NCBI GenBank assembly: GCA_930990065.1
Contig: CAKNOA010000014.1
Location: 1-48,782 of the forward strand
Origin: an uncultured Clostridia bacterium
GTDB lineage: Bacteria > Bacillota > Clostridia > Oscillospirales > Acutalibacteraceae
DNA length: 48,782 nucleotides
Direction: 5' to 3'
Shown: positions 26,402-34,632 of the stretch, piece by piece
Layout: every line of letters begins with the position of its first letter
Numbering within the stretch: position 1 is the first letter of the stretch
Position numbers and translations under genes: made by a program
Notes under the pieces: generated by a model
The model's input: only the letters and a program-made list of their open reading frames with translations
Told to the model about the DNA's origin: nothing
Database searches by the model: none

Positions 26402-26911
26402 TCATAGGGCTTCTTCCGGCCAGGAACCCTCGTGGAGCTGCCCCTGGTTTTGCAGCGCAGGAAAATCCCACTGCCGCAATACTTCATAAACCCCTACCGC
26501 CACGCTGTTTGAAAGGTTTAGGCACCGGGCGCCCGGCAGCATGGGAATGCGTACACAGGAATCGGGATGTTGGCGCAAAAGGGATTCCGGCAGACCGGCG
26601 GTTTCTTTGCCGAAAAACAGGTAGCTGTTATCGGGATAGGTCACATCCGTGTGGCGATGAAGCCCTTTGGAGGTGAAAAAGAAAAAATTACCGCTGTTTT
26701 TTTCGAAAAATTCGTCAAGACTCTGGTAGTAGGTAATATCCAACATGTGCCAGTAATCAAGGCCGGCACGTTTGAGCTTGCGGTCGTCGATGGCAAAGCC
26801 CATCGGGCCTACTAAATGAAGGCGGGCACCGGTTACCGCGCAGGTGCGCGCGACGTTGCCGGTATTTTGGGGAATTTCGGGTTCCACCATGACAATGTTA
26901 AGTGTGGACAA
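26402..26911 (-). CDS. trmL: tRNA (cytidine(34)-2'-O)-methyltransferase, SPOUT family
   Basis: The 169-residue protein is a compact SPOUT methyltransferase of the TrmL/YibK type, which methylates the wobble ribose of tRNA-Leu. Landmarks are EPEIPQNTGNVARTC at the N-terminus, LVGPMGF, FGKETAGLP, and the knotted SAM-binding site IPMLPGARCLNLSNSVAVGVYE. Size and pattern fit well. GGAAGGA lies upstream of the ATG. A separate pgk promoter follows its end, so it is probably transcribed independently. Confidence 0.92.
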   Translation of the reverse strand: MSTLNIVMVEPEIPQNTGNVARTCAVTGARLHLVGPMGFAIDDRKLKRAGLDYWHMLDITYYQSLDEFFEKNSGNFFFFTSKGLHRHTDVTYPDNSYLFFGKETAGLPESLLRQHPDSCVRIPMLPGARCLNLSNSVAVGVYEVLRQWDFPALQNQGQLHEGSWPEEAL

Positions 26912-27109
26912 AAGGAATCCTTCCTTTCTATTCGCAAATTGATAGGAAAAGAGTCCCCCGGCCAGCGAAAAAGCCGTCGGGGGAATTTTGTAAAAGGGGG
27001 GTAAGTCATGAAAAAAGCGGGCATGCTAAAGCCGGGCAAGCTCCTTTCCGGGGAGTTTCCCTTCGAGCTTTTAATCCTTTTGGGTAAAATAGGGAGGTGG
27101 ACAAAGCGC

Positions 27110-27292
27110 ATGCAAGGTGCAATGAAAGCGATGGCCGGGATCGGCCTGACCGTGGCGGCCGGAACAGCGGTGGCCGCCATGATCCGCCATATGGACCGCG
27201 GCAGCAAAAAGCGCATGAAACGCAATGCCTCGCGGGCCCTGCAGGCCATGGGCCAGTTGCTGGGAGACGCGGAAAAAGCTATGATCGGCTGA
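27110..27292 (+). CDS. Small basic protein with an Ala/Gly-rich helix
   Basis: The 60-residue product has an Ala/Gly/Met-rich hydrophobic helix at about residues 4-23, then a basic stretch (RHMDRGSKKRMKRNASRAL) and an amphipathic end. It resembles short clostridial proteins in which a glycine/alanine-rich segment is followed by KK-rich helices, a YtxH-like layout; function unknown. AGGGAGG lies upstream of the ATG. An in-frame ATG at 27008, with its own AAAAGGGGGG site, would give 94 residues and cannot be excluded. The last 14 bases overlap the end of the convergent hydrolase gene. Confidence 0.55.
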   Translation: MQGAMKAMAGIGLTVAAGTAVAAMIRHMDRGSKKRMKRNASRALQAMGQLLGDAEKAMIG

Positions 27293-28595
27293 CCGGTACG
27301 TCACAAAAACAGCCCCGCACGCCGCCGGGATCGATGACGTATACGCCGCACCCGGCATTTTTCCGGGAATACCCGGCCGCTTCACACCGCAGGGAAAGGG
27401 CTGGATGGGGGTAACGGTCGTAACAGTACCGTACCCGGTTGCAGCAGCTGGAACTGGCGGCGAAAAATGGACACATGGCCGTGTTGGTACAGTGGCGAAT
27501 ACAGTCAAAATCCAGGTATTCCATGGCAAATTTGCCGGCCGCTGGGTAATCCCCACCGGACAAAAGCAGGTGGGAAATGCCTAGGTCGCGCAAAACCGGC
27601 GAATACCCGGAAGCCGTGCCGTGATGCGGCGCCTGCACGATAAAATAATCACTGTAAAGGGTATCGCTTAAACGGGCCAGCGTATCGGGGGTGCAGTCCC
27701 CCGTCATCAGAATATCATCAAAACTGGCCTGCTTTGAGCGGCGGTTGTGGAAAACAAGGCTCATGGCGTTGGCGGCTTCACTGTAAGACGTGCGGGCAGA
27801 AGGCGCCGTGAGCAACGCAAGAATATCCGGTGCAGCGGGGGAACGGCGCATTTCTTTGGCAAAATCATCGAGCAGCGATAATAATTCATCCAGCCGCCGG
27901 ATGTCCCGTTCACGCACATCCGGCGCCGCCCGGTGCTGGGGAGAAAGATCCCGGCAGCACCGGGTGTACATATGACAAAATTCGTCTTTAAAGGCCAGAA
28001 AATCCCGTTCCCGCCCGGTCAGATACGGATTCGCCAGGCACGCGTTCAGATCGCGGACGGTGCTGGCAAATAAATCGGGAAAATCGGCGTTGTCCCGCGG
28101 GGGCCACAATACGTCATAGGTAACACCGTCAAACGAAAAGGAATCCCCCTGCCCCAATACAAAGAGCCGGTCACTGCCGGTTTGATGGGATAAGCGCTGA
28201 AACGCATACAGGCAGCTGGTATTCACCTGGGCGCAGGTCGTTTGCATGGGCAGAAACACATGGGCAAATAACGCAAAATCGATCAGCGGCGACAGCCCTT
28301 CCCGGTCTTCCGGTATGGCCGGTAAAAAGATACGGTCAAAGTAATCGGGTGAATTTTTCACGATTTGGTAAAAGCCGTTCATATGATCCCGGTGATAATG
28401 GGTCAGCAAAAACTGCCGCTGCTGCATGGCGTGATACCGCACGGCAATTTCGGAAAAGCGCCGGGACATGTCCCGTTCTTCCCCGCGCAGCCGGTGGTTT
28501 ACACTGCCGCAATCCACCATCAAAATCGTGCGGCTTTTTCCACACAGCACCGTACAGGTGCCATATTCCACATTCTGCATTTCCAGCCATTGCAT
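27279..28595 (-). CDS. Metallo-beta-lactamase-fold hydrolase (ComEC C-terminal-like)
   Basis: The 438-residue soluble protein has the MBL metal site THYHRDH (His66, His68, Asp70, His71), a later GDCT motif (MTGDCTPDTL) and APHHGTASGY, the layout seen in the ComEC competence-type hydrolase domain and related stand-alone enzymes. No signal peptide or transmembrane segment is visible. The C-terminal 80 residues are Cys-rich. AAAGGGG precedes the ATG. It starts 30 bases after the MORN-repeat gene on the same strand, so the two probably form an operon. Substrate unknown, possibly a nucleic acid or phosphodiester. Confidence 0.8.
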   Translation of the reverse strand: MQWLEMQNVEYGTCTVLCGKSRTILMVDCGSVNHRLRGEERDMSRRFSEIAVRYHAMQQRQFLLTHYHRDHMNGFYQIVKNSPDYFDRIFLPAIPEDREGLSPLIDFALFAHVFLPMQTTCAQVNTSCLYAFQRLSHQTGSDRLFVLGQGDSFSFDGVTYDVLWPPRDNADFPDLFASTVRDLNACLANPYLTGRERDFLAFKDEFCHMYTRCCRDLSPQHRAAPDVRERDIRRLDELLSLLDDFAKEMRRSPAAPDILALLTAPSARTSYSEAANAMSLVFHNRRSKQASFDDILMTGDCTPDTLARLSDTLYSDYFIVQAPHHGTASGYSPVLRDLGISHLLLSGGDYPAAGKFAMEYLDFDCIRHCTNTAMCPFFAASSSCCNRVRYCYDRYPHPALSLRCEAAGYSRKNAGCGVYVIDPGGVRGCFCDVPVSRS

Positions 28596-28625
28596 GCGAA
28601 GGTCCCCTTTCGGCGAAAGATGGGG

Positions 28626-30260
28626 TCAGTCGTTTTCGTCCATTTCATCGTTAGATTCCCGGCCATCTTCCAGGCGGCGCAGGTGCAGCCCCGTGTCGTA
28701 CCGGTCGTTATGCCATAATCCGGTAAAGACAACGCGGCCTTTTTTGTCGAAGGAAGTGCCTTCCCCTTCCCGCAAGCCGTTTTTCCATGACCCGGTATAC
28801 AGCAAATTGCCTTCCCGGTCGAAGGCCGAACCTTCCCCGGTGGGCTCATTATCCTTCCACTTGCCGACAAACATGCGTCCGTCCGGCCCTTTCAGTACGG
28901 CCCCGGCGCCCTGTTTTTTGCCGTTTTCAATCATACCGGCATAGAGCAGATTCCCTTTTTTGTCGAACAGGGAGCTGACGCCTTCCGGCGCGTCTTTCTG
29001 CCAGGAACCGACGTGAATCCAGTGTTCTTTTTCCTGGAACGTCACACCAATGCCGTCGCGTTTGTTTTCCCGGAACGAACCTACATAGCAGGGTTCGCCG
29101 GACCGGTAATAATAGGCGCCCCAGCCGTCCCGTTGGCCGTTTTTATAGGTGCCTTCATACGCCGTATAACCGTTGCTCTGTTGGGTACGGCCGCGCCCGT
29201 GGCGCAGGCCCTCCAACATTTCACCGAAATACAGGTAGCTATCCCGGGCACTCACGGTAACCCGGCAGCGGGAAGGAGGCGTGGTTACCGCCGGAGAAGC
29301 TGACTCTTGCGGCGTAACGATTTCTTCCGGAGTGGCCGGTGTTTCGTTCGTTCCTTCCGCCATCCGGGGTTCCGGTACGGAATCCCCAGGTTCCGGTGCG
29401 GGATCGGAAGGTGTCTCTTCCTTTCCTTCCGATTCAGCGGATGCGGGCGGCAAAGTGCCGGCCGCTTTTTCTTCATCGATAGTTTTTTCTTCGCTGACAG
29501 GTTCCTTTTGTGAGGGGGCAGCCGGTTCGTCGTCAAAAAGGAACGACGTATCTTGATACGCTTTTTCGTTTGTTGGCATGGAAGCGTGGAAGGAGGCCGG
29601 CGCCGGGGATTCTCCCTGCCATTTGGGCATGGCCGGCACCGTTCCGCTGGTGATCTGGCGCAAGAGTTGCGCCCGTTTTTCGCTTTCCTCCCGGCTGGTA
29701 TAACAAAAATCGCCCTGACTGGTGGAAGCGGTCACATCGGGTTCGCCGTATTGGGCGTTAATTCTGCTTTGCACCAGTGTGCCAGGGGCAAAGGGGGCCG
29801 GGTACAGCGTCTTCTTCTGAAACGAGCCGCTGCCGGTGCGGGTGAGCATCAAAAGGGTGCCGGGTTCCGGGCCGGGCTGCAAGATCACCTGGGGCTCCGC
29901 TTGGCCCGGGATGACGTACGCGCTGCGCAGCCATTGCTGATCCGGCCCATAGACAATGCGGCCCATGAGCGCGCCTTGCTCGTTGCGAATCAGCAGGGCA
30001 TGGCCTTTTTCAAAACGAAAGGCTTCTTCCCGCAGTTGATGGCCCACGCGGCGCTGCCATTTGAAGTTGTGGCGGCTGAGAAAGCCCTGGGTGTGACAGG
30101 GAAAGCCGTTATAAGCGCTGTGACTGGAGACACGCCCGCGCTTTCCGGATTCATAATAGGCGCGGCGCAAATCGTACAGGGCACCGTGCAGCATTTCGGC
30201 CGGGTCCCGTGGGGCCAGCCGAACGGTATAATAAAAGGGAATGGCAGTTTGCTCAGGCAT
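28626..30260 (-). CDS. MORN-repeat protein with unknown N-terminal domain
   Basis: The 544-residue protein has three parts. Residues 1 to about 230 form an unrecognised globular domain. Residues of about 235-330 are a Pro/Glu/Ser/Thr-rich, low-complexity linker. From about 340 to the end there are eight or so MORN-type repeats (for example YEGTYKNGQRDGWG, YTGSWKNGLREGEG). MORN repeats fold as a beta-sheet rod and often bind lipids or proteins. No signal peptide is seen, so it is probably cytosolic. GAGGAG lies before the ATG. It precedes an MBL-fold hydrolase by 30 bases. Confidence 0.8.
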   Translation of the reverse strand: MPEQTAIPFYYTVRLAPRDPAEMLHGALYDLRRAYYESGKRGRVSSHSAYNGFPCHTQGFLSRHNFKWQRRVGHQLREEAFRFEKGHALLIRNEQGALMGRIVYGPDQQWLRSAYVIPGQAEPQVILQPGPEPGTLLMLTRTGSGSFQKKTLYPAPFAPGTLVQSRINAQYGEPDVTASTSQGDFCYTSREESEKRAQLLRQITSGTVPAMPKWQGESPAPASFHASMPTNEKAYQDTSFLFDDEPAAPSQKEPVSEEKTIDEEKAAGTLPPASAESEGKEETPSDPAPEPGDSVPEPRMAEGTNETPATPEEIVTPQESASPAVTTPPSRCRVTVSARDSYLYFGEMLEGLRHGRGRTQQSNGYTAYEGTYKNGQRDGWGAYYYRSGEPCYVGSFRENKRDGIGVTFQEKEHWIHVGSWQKDAPEGVSSLFDKKGNLLYAGMIENGKKQGAGAVLKGPDGRMFVGKWKDNEPTGEGSAFDREGNLLYTGSWKNGLREGEGTSFDKKGRVVFTGLWHNDRYDTGLHLRRLEDGRESNDEMDEND

Positions 30261-30341
30261 CCCGAAAAGCTCCTCTCTGTGGCCCTTGGCCGGTACATCG
30301 TGTGAGGGGACGTCTCAAACGGCCCCTTCTGCATTTCTTTT

Positions 30342-30369
30342 ATTATACCATAGAAAGGATCGGATGCAA
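30342..30369 (-). promoter_or_regulatory. Promoter of the MORN/MBL operon
   Basis: On the minus strand TTGCAT (30364-30369) and TATAAT (30342-30347) are 16 bases apart, 82 bases upstream of the MORN gene. Confidence 0.65.
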
Positions 30370-30406
30370 AAGATTTGTAAGAATTGCCAGAAAAATGCGG
30401 GAAGAG

Positions 30407-30436
30407 TTGCCCGTGCAAAACTCCCTGTGGTATACT
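30407..30436 (+). promoter_or_regulatory. Promoter of the MscS gene
   Basis: TTGCCC (30407-30412) and TATACT (30431-30436) are 18 bases apart. A second TATAAT-like box lies near 30459. Confidence 0.5.
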
Positions 30437-30487
30437 GATACGGTTCGGATTGACAAACTTATAATAAGCCGGAAAGGTAGGAAGAAT

Positions 30488-31312
30488 ATGACGTGGGAAA
30501 AACTGGGACAGAACCTGCTGGACTGGGTCTTCAGTATGGGCCCGCGGCTAATTGCCGCCATCTTGATTATATTGATTGGCTGGTGGTGCGCGAAATTTGT
30601 ACGACGGCTTTTAAAACGCGCCATGGAAAACCCCAAGACAGAAAACGGTGTACTGACGTTTGTGGGATCGATTTCCAATATTTTGATTAAAGCGTTTGCC
30701 GTGATCATCGCCATGTCACAGCTCGGCTTTGACATGACCACCATCATCACGGCACTGGGCGCCTGTGGGGTAGCGGTAGCTTTGGCGCTGCAAAACAGCC
30801 TGAGCAACGTGGCCAGCGGGGTACAGATTCTGATTAACCATCCGTTCCGGGTGGGGGATTACGTGTCGCTGGGCGGGTTCGAAGGAACGGTGCAGCGCAT
30901 TGAAATTATGACAACGGCGCTGTTCACCGGGGATAATAAGGAAGTCGTGATCCCCAATTCCCAGGTGACATCCAGTGTGATCACAAACTATTCGGCCCAG
31001 ACACTCCGGCGGATTGACCTTTCCTATGGGGTATCGTACCAGGCCGACCTGCAAAAAGCCAAAGAGGTGGTGCGGCAGGTGATTGAACAGCAGGACATGG
31101 TGGTGCAGGAACCGGAACCGCTGGTCGCTGTGGGAGCGCACCGGGACAGTTCGGTGGAGATCGTAGCGCGTATTTGGTGCGAAAAGGGAAATTACTGGCC
31201 GCTTTATTATGCCATGCAGGAACAGGTGAAGTTGGCGTTTGACCGGGAAAAGATCGAAATTCCTTTCCCCCAGATGGATGTGCACCTGCACGCCGGGGAG
31301 GAAAAAGGATGA
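30488..31312 (+). CDS. mscS: Small-conductance mechanosensitive channel, MscS family
   Basis: The 274-residue protein has three N-terminal transmembrane segments (roughly residues 15-35, 58-78 and 84-105). The pore helix region GACGVAVALALQNSLSNVASGV follows, and then the cytosolic beta and alpha/beta domains (GDYVSLGGFEGTVQRIEIMTT, VVIPNSQVTSSVITNYS). It opens under membrane tension and protects against hypo-osmotic shock, probably as a heptamer. AGGTAGGAAG lies upstream of the ATG at 30488. Longer in-frame extensions lie over the promoter region and are rejected. Its stop overlaps the next start. Confidence 0.93.
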   Translation: MTWEKLGQNLLDWVFSMGPRLIAAILIILIGWWCAKFVRRLLKRAMENPKTENGVLTFVGSISNILIKAFAVIIAMSQLGFDMTTIITALGACGVAVALALQNSLSNVASGVQILINHPFRVGDYVSLGGFEGTVQRIEIMTTALFTGDNKEVVIPNSQVTSSVITNYSAQTLRRIDLSYGVSYQADLQKAKEVVRQVIEQQDMVVQEPEPLVAVGAHRDSSVEIVARIWCEKGNYWPLYYAMQEQVKLAFDREKIEIPFPQMDVHLHAGEEKG

Positions 31313-31764
31313 AAGCCTGTTTTGTGAAAATCACCCGGGGCCTTTCCCCTAATCCCGACGCCGCTGTGTTGCGGCGGGATGTGTTTATGCAGGAACAGGG
31401 GTTCCAAAACGAATTTGACGAGGCCGACGAAACGGCCCTGCACCTGACTGTGTATGTAGGAAATGAGCCGGTAGCTACCGCCCGGTTGTTGTGGCCCGCG
31501 TGTGCCGGCAAAGCGTGGCACATTGGCCGCGTGGCCGTGCGCCGGCCCTTCCGGTCCCAAGGCTGGGGGGCACTGGCGGTGCGAAAACTGGAACAGCAGG
31601 TGAAAGTACGCGGGGGAGGCACTATCGAGCTGCTTGCTCAGCTGCCGGCCATTCCCTTTTATGAAAAACTGGGGTATACCGCTTTCGGCGGACAGGAAGA
31701 CGACGAAGGATGCCCCCATCGGCGTATGAAAAAAGAGATCCCGCCGTTTTTTGAGAAAGGATGA
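31309..31764 (+). CDS. GNAT family acetyltransferase (ElaA/YjcF-like)
   Basis: The 151-residue protein is a compact GNAT. The N-terminal VFMQEQGFQNEFDEADETALH resembles the VF.EQ...E.DE.D..A.H pattern of the ElaA/YjcF group. The acetyl-CoA motif is IGRVAVRRPFRSQGWGA, and the C-terminal PFYEKLGYTAFG is the typical beta6-beta7 end. Acceptor unknown. The start overlaps the end of mscS (ATGA at 31309-31312), so translation is coupled to the channel. Confidence 0.85.
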   Translation: MKACFVKITRGLSPNPDAAVLRRDVFMQEQGFQNEFDEADETALHLTVYVGNEPVATARLLWPACAGKAWHIGRVAVRRPFRSQGWGALAVRKLEQQVKVRGGGTIELLAQLPAIPFYEKLGYTAFGGQEDDEGCPHRRMKKEIPPFFEKG

Positions 31765-31773
31765 AAAAAGTCA

Positions 31774-33168
31774 ATGGTTTTCAGTAGTATCTTCTTTCTG
31801 TTTGTCTACTTGCCGGTGGTACTGGGCCTGTATTATGTGGTACCGCGGCGGTTTAAAAACCTGCTGCTATTTGTATGCAGCCTGATTTTTTACGCCTGGG
31901 GCGAACCGGTGTATATCCTCGTCATGCTGTTCACGGCCTTTATCGACTATTTCAACGGTGCCATGGTCGACCGTTACCGGGACCGGCCGGCGATTGCCAA
32001 AGCGTTTGTCTATGAAAGCGTGATTGTGAATTTGTCGCTTTTGGGCTTTTTTAAGTACAGCGGGCTGCTGGTTAGCACGTTTAACAGCGCCACGGGGCTT
32101 TCGGTGCCGGTGCCGGAAGTAACATTGCCCATTGGGATCTCCTTTTATACCTTCCAGTCCATGTCGTATACCATCGATATCTACCGCAACCGGGCGCCGC
32201 GGCAGCACCATATTGTGGACTATGGTACGTATGTGTCCTTCTTCCCGTATCTGGTGGCAGGGCCCATTGTGCGGTATGAAGTGCTGGCCCTGCAGGTGAT
32301 GAACCGGCAGGAAACGCTGGAGAAATTTACCCAGGGTGCACAGCGGTTCCTGGTGGGGCTGTTTAAAAAAGTGATTTTGGCGAACAACGTAGCGGCCCTG
32401 GCTGATAAAGTGCAATTTTTCGGCGACCCGTCGACCTTGTCAGCGTGGCTGGGTATTTTGGCCTTTACGTTCCAGATCTATTTCGACTTTTCCGGGTATT
32501 CCGACATGGCCATCGGCCTTGGCAAGATGTTTGGGTTTACCTTGCCGGAAAACTTCAATTTGCCGTATATCTCCCACAGCGTGCGGGAATTCTGGACCCG
32601 CTGGCATATGACGCTGGGCGGCTGGTTTAAAGAATACGTGTACTTCCCCCTGGGGGGCAGCCGCCGCGGCACGCTGATTACCGTGCGGAATATGGCCATC
32701 GTGTGGACACTGACCGGTATTTGGCACGGTGCCAGCTGGAACTATGCCATGTGGGGCGCCTATTTTGGGGTGCTGATTATCTGTGAAAAGCTGTTCCTTG
32801 GCAAGTGGCTGGAAAAGTGGCCCCGGTTCCTGTCGTGGCTCTATAGTTTCCTGGCGGTTGTGATCGGATGGGTCTTCTTCTCCTATACCGATATAGCCAA
32901 GGCCTTTTCCGTGCTGGGCGCCATGTTCGGGGTCGGCGCGCCGCTGTATGACGATATGGGGCTTTATAACCTGTTGACGTTTTTGCCCATGCTGTTGCTG
33001 GCGGCGTTCTGCAGTACCCCCTACGCCGGGCGGATTACGGAAAAAATGCGCCAGGGCCCGCTGGTGGCCAAGGTGGTGTGGTCTTTGGGGGTAGCGGCCC
33101 TGTTTGTGGCATGCACAGCCATGCTGGTCGATAACTCCTACAACCCGTTTTTGTATTTCCAGTTCTGA
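31774..33168 (+). CDS. MBOAT family membrane-bound O-acyltransferase (AlgI-like)
   Basis: The 464-residue polytopic protein begins MVFSSIFFLFVYLPVVLGLY and has about 10-12 hydrophobic segments. Family landmarks are LPIGISFYTFQSMSYTID, FFPYLVAGPIVRY, GLFKKVILANN, RWHMTLGGWFKEYVYFPLGG (His278), and the catalytic His318 in GIWHGASWNYAMWG. Such enzymes move acyl groups, usually acetyl, across the membrane onto exopolysaccharides. AGAAAGGATG precedes the ATG. The next gene encodes a DHHW-type partner, as in alginate-type acetylation modules. Confidence 0.92.
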   Translation: MVFSSIFFLFVYLPVVLGLYYVVPRRFKNLLLFVCSLIFYAWGEPVYILVMLFTAFIDYFNGAMVDRYRDRPAIAKAFVYESVIVNLSLLGFFKYSGLLVSTFNSATGLSVPVPEVTLPIGISFYTFQSMSYTIDIYRNRAPRQHHIVDYGTYVSFFPYLVAGPIVRYEVLALQVMNRQETLEKFTQGAQRFLVGLFKKVILANNVAALADKVQFFGDPSTLSAWLGILAFTFQIYFDFSGYSDMAIGLGKMFGFTLPENFNLPYISHSVREFWTRWHMTLGGWFKEYVYFPLGGSRRGTLITVRNMAIVWTLTGIWHGASWNYAMWGAYFGVLIICEKLFLGKWLEKWPRFLSWLYSFLAVVIGWVFFSYTDIAKAFSVLGAMFGVGAPLYDDMGLYNLLTFLPMLLLAAFCSTPYAGRITEKMRQGPLVAKVVWSLGVAALFVACTAMLVDNSYNPFLYFQF

Positions 33169-33186
33169 GAAAGGAGTGCCTGAATC

Positions 33187-34410
33187 ATGGAAGAGAAGAA
33201 AAAAGTGCCGCTCATTAAACGGTGGAAAAACCTTTTGCGCCGTTGCGGGGGCGAGCGTGTTTTTGTCGCGCTGTTTCTGGTGTTGGCCATGGCGGCCGGC
33301 TTTTTGGGCACCATTTTGCTACCCAAGCAGTCTTTTTCGGAAAATGAAAACCGTATGTTGGAAACGCTGGATCCAGTGGACGGGGAAGCCATTATCAGCG
33401 GCAGCATGATGGACAATGTGGAAAGCTATATGTGCGACCACTTCCCCCTGCGCAGCTTTTTCATCACCCTGAATACAGAATTAAACCTTGCCATGGGCAA
33501 AAAGGACAGCGGTGGCAATTACAGCAACCGTCCGGCCGAAGGCGGCGTGTATTTTGGCCAGAACGGCCATTTGTACGAAGTGCTGTTGGATGACCAAACC
33601 GGCGTGTTTGCGAAAAACTGCCAGGCACTGGCCGATTTTGGCGAAAAGGCGGGGGTGCCGCTGACCATTGTCCCGGTACCCAGCGGGGCCCAGGAACAAA
33701 AAGAATACCTGCCGGCGTTTGCGGTGGAACACGACCAGCACGAGGAATTAGAGGCCTTGCAGCAGGCAACGGAGGGGAAAACCGATACCCAGGTTATCGA
33801 TCTGTTCGATACTCTCGATTTGAAAAACGGCGACTTTTACTACAAAACCGACCATCACTGGAACCTGATGGGAGCCTTTACCACGTACCAGGCGCTGGGG
33901 GATGTGCTGGGATATACGCCCCTTTCGAAAGACAGCATCCAGTGGGAAAAAGTGGACCAGCCGTTCTATGGAACGCTGTATTCCAAAGCGATCACCTTTA
34001 ACCAGCAGCCCGATGACTTCTATTTGCCCCATTTTGAAGGGGAAGAGGCGATCACCCAAACCCTGATCACCGGGGAAGTAAAAGACAGCCTGTATTGGGA
34101 CGAATACCTGACGCAAAAGGATAAGTATTCCACCTTCCTTGGCGGGAACCACGCCTGTGATGTGATTCGCAACAGTTCGATTCATGACGGCAGCCGGTTG
34201 CTCATTGTCAAAGACAGTTATGCCGACTGTCTGGTTCCGTTCCTGGCGCAGCACTATGAAGAAATTTATGTGGTGGACCTGCGGGCCTATAATGGGGACT
34301 TGTACCAGCTGATTGACGAAAAAGGGATTACACAGCTCATGGCTCTTTACAGCATTAAACAGCTGTGCGATACGGATATTTCCGCCAAACTGTATAAGGC
34401 AGATACCTGA
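33187..34410 (+). CDS. DHHW family (AlgX/AlgJ-like, SGNH-fold) acyltransferase partner
   Basis: The 407-residue protein has one N-terminal signal anchor (about residues 23-42) and an extracellular domain. The family motif DHHW is at 222-225 (TDHHWNLMGA), and the Ser-containing block LLIVKDSYADCLVPFLAQ corresponds to the SGNH-like nucleophile region. These proteins work with MBOAT partners to acetylate polysaccharides at the cell surface. GAAAGGAG lies before the ATG, 18 bases after the MBOAT gene. No polysaccharide synthase is nearby, so the acceptor is unknown. The operon ends at a strong hairpin. Confidence 0.9.
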   Translation: MEEKKKVPLIKRWKNLLRRCGGERVFVALFLVLAMAAGFLGTILLPKQSFSENENRMLETLDPVDGEAIISGSMMDNVESYMCDHFPLRSFFITLNTELNLAMGKKDSGGNYSNRPAEGGVYFGQNGHLYEVLLDDQTGVFAKNCQALADFGEKAGVPLTIVPVPSGAQEQKEYLPAFAVEHDQHEELEALQQATEGKTDTQVIDLFDTLDLKNGDFYYKTDHHWNLMGAFTTYQALGDVLGYTPLSKDSIQWEKVDQPFYGTLYSKAITFNQQPDDFYLPHFEGEEAITQTLITGEVKDSLYWDEYLTQKDKYSTFLGGNHACDVIRNSSIHDGSRLLIVKDSYADCLVPFLAQHYEEIYVVDLRAYNGDLYQLIDEKGITQLMALYSIKQLCDTDISAKLYKADT

Positions 34411-34417
34411 AGATTTT

Positions 34418-34463
34418 GCTAAAAAAAAGAGAAGGCCCTATCAAAATCCTTCTCTTTTTTAGC
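34418..34463 (+). terminator. Rho-independent terminator after the MBOAT/DHHW operon
   Basis: A long stem joins GCTAAAAAA...GAGAAGG (34418-34435) to CCTTCTC...TTTTTTAGC (34448-34463), with a T tract. Confidence 0.8.
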
Positions 34464-34507
34464 ATGGGAAAGGCCCCAAGAAGGGAAGCGGACGAAGAGA
34501 AAGGAAA

Positions 34508-34531
34508 AATTTTGTAACATCGTACAAAATT
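34508..34531. promoter_or_regulatory. Candidate operator overlapping the ptsI -35 element
   Basis: A perfect inverted repeat has 9-base arms AATTTTGTA (34508-34516) and TACAAAATT (34523-34531) with a 6-base spacer. Its right arm includes the first two bases of the -35 box, so a bound protein would block RNA polymerase. Confidence 0.5.
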
Positions 34532-34558
34532 GACATTCTTTACCCCGGATGCTATCAT
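34530..34558 (+). promoter_or_regulatory. Sigma-A promoter of ptsI
   Basis: A perfect TTGACA (34530-34535) and TATCAT (34553-34558) are 17 bases apart. Confidence 0.75.
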
Positions 34559-34573
34559 AGAACTATAGAGAAA

Positions 34574-34616
34574 CTGCCAAAATGGCAGGGGATCCCTATG
34601 CTCCCAACGGGTTGGG
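34574..34616 (+). promoter_or_regulatory. Short hairpins in the ptsI leader
   Basis: CTGCC/GGCAG (34574-34578 with 34584-34588) and CCCAA/TTGGG (about 34603-34607 with 34612-34616) form two short hairpins, with a GGGATCCC palindrome between them. The last hairpin directly abuts the AAAGGAGGG ribosome binding site. Confidence 0.4.
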
Positions 34617-34632
34617 AAAGGAGGGCGATTTT

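Noticed and set aside
26955-26992. Hairpin upstream of trmL as a terminator
   Set aside because: The stem has a two-base bulge and no adjoining T tract on the relevant strand, so it is too weak to annotate.
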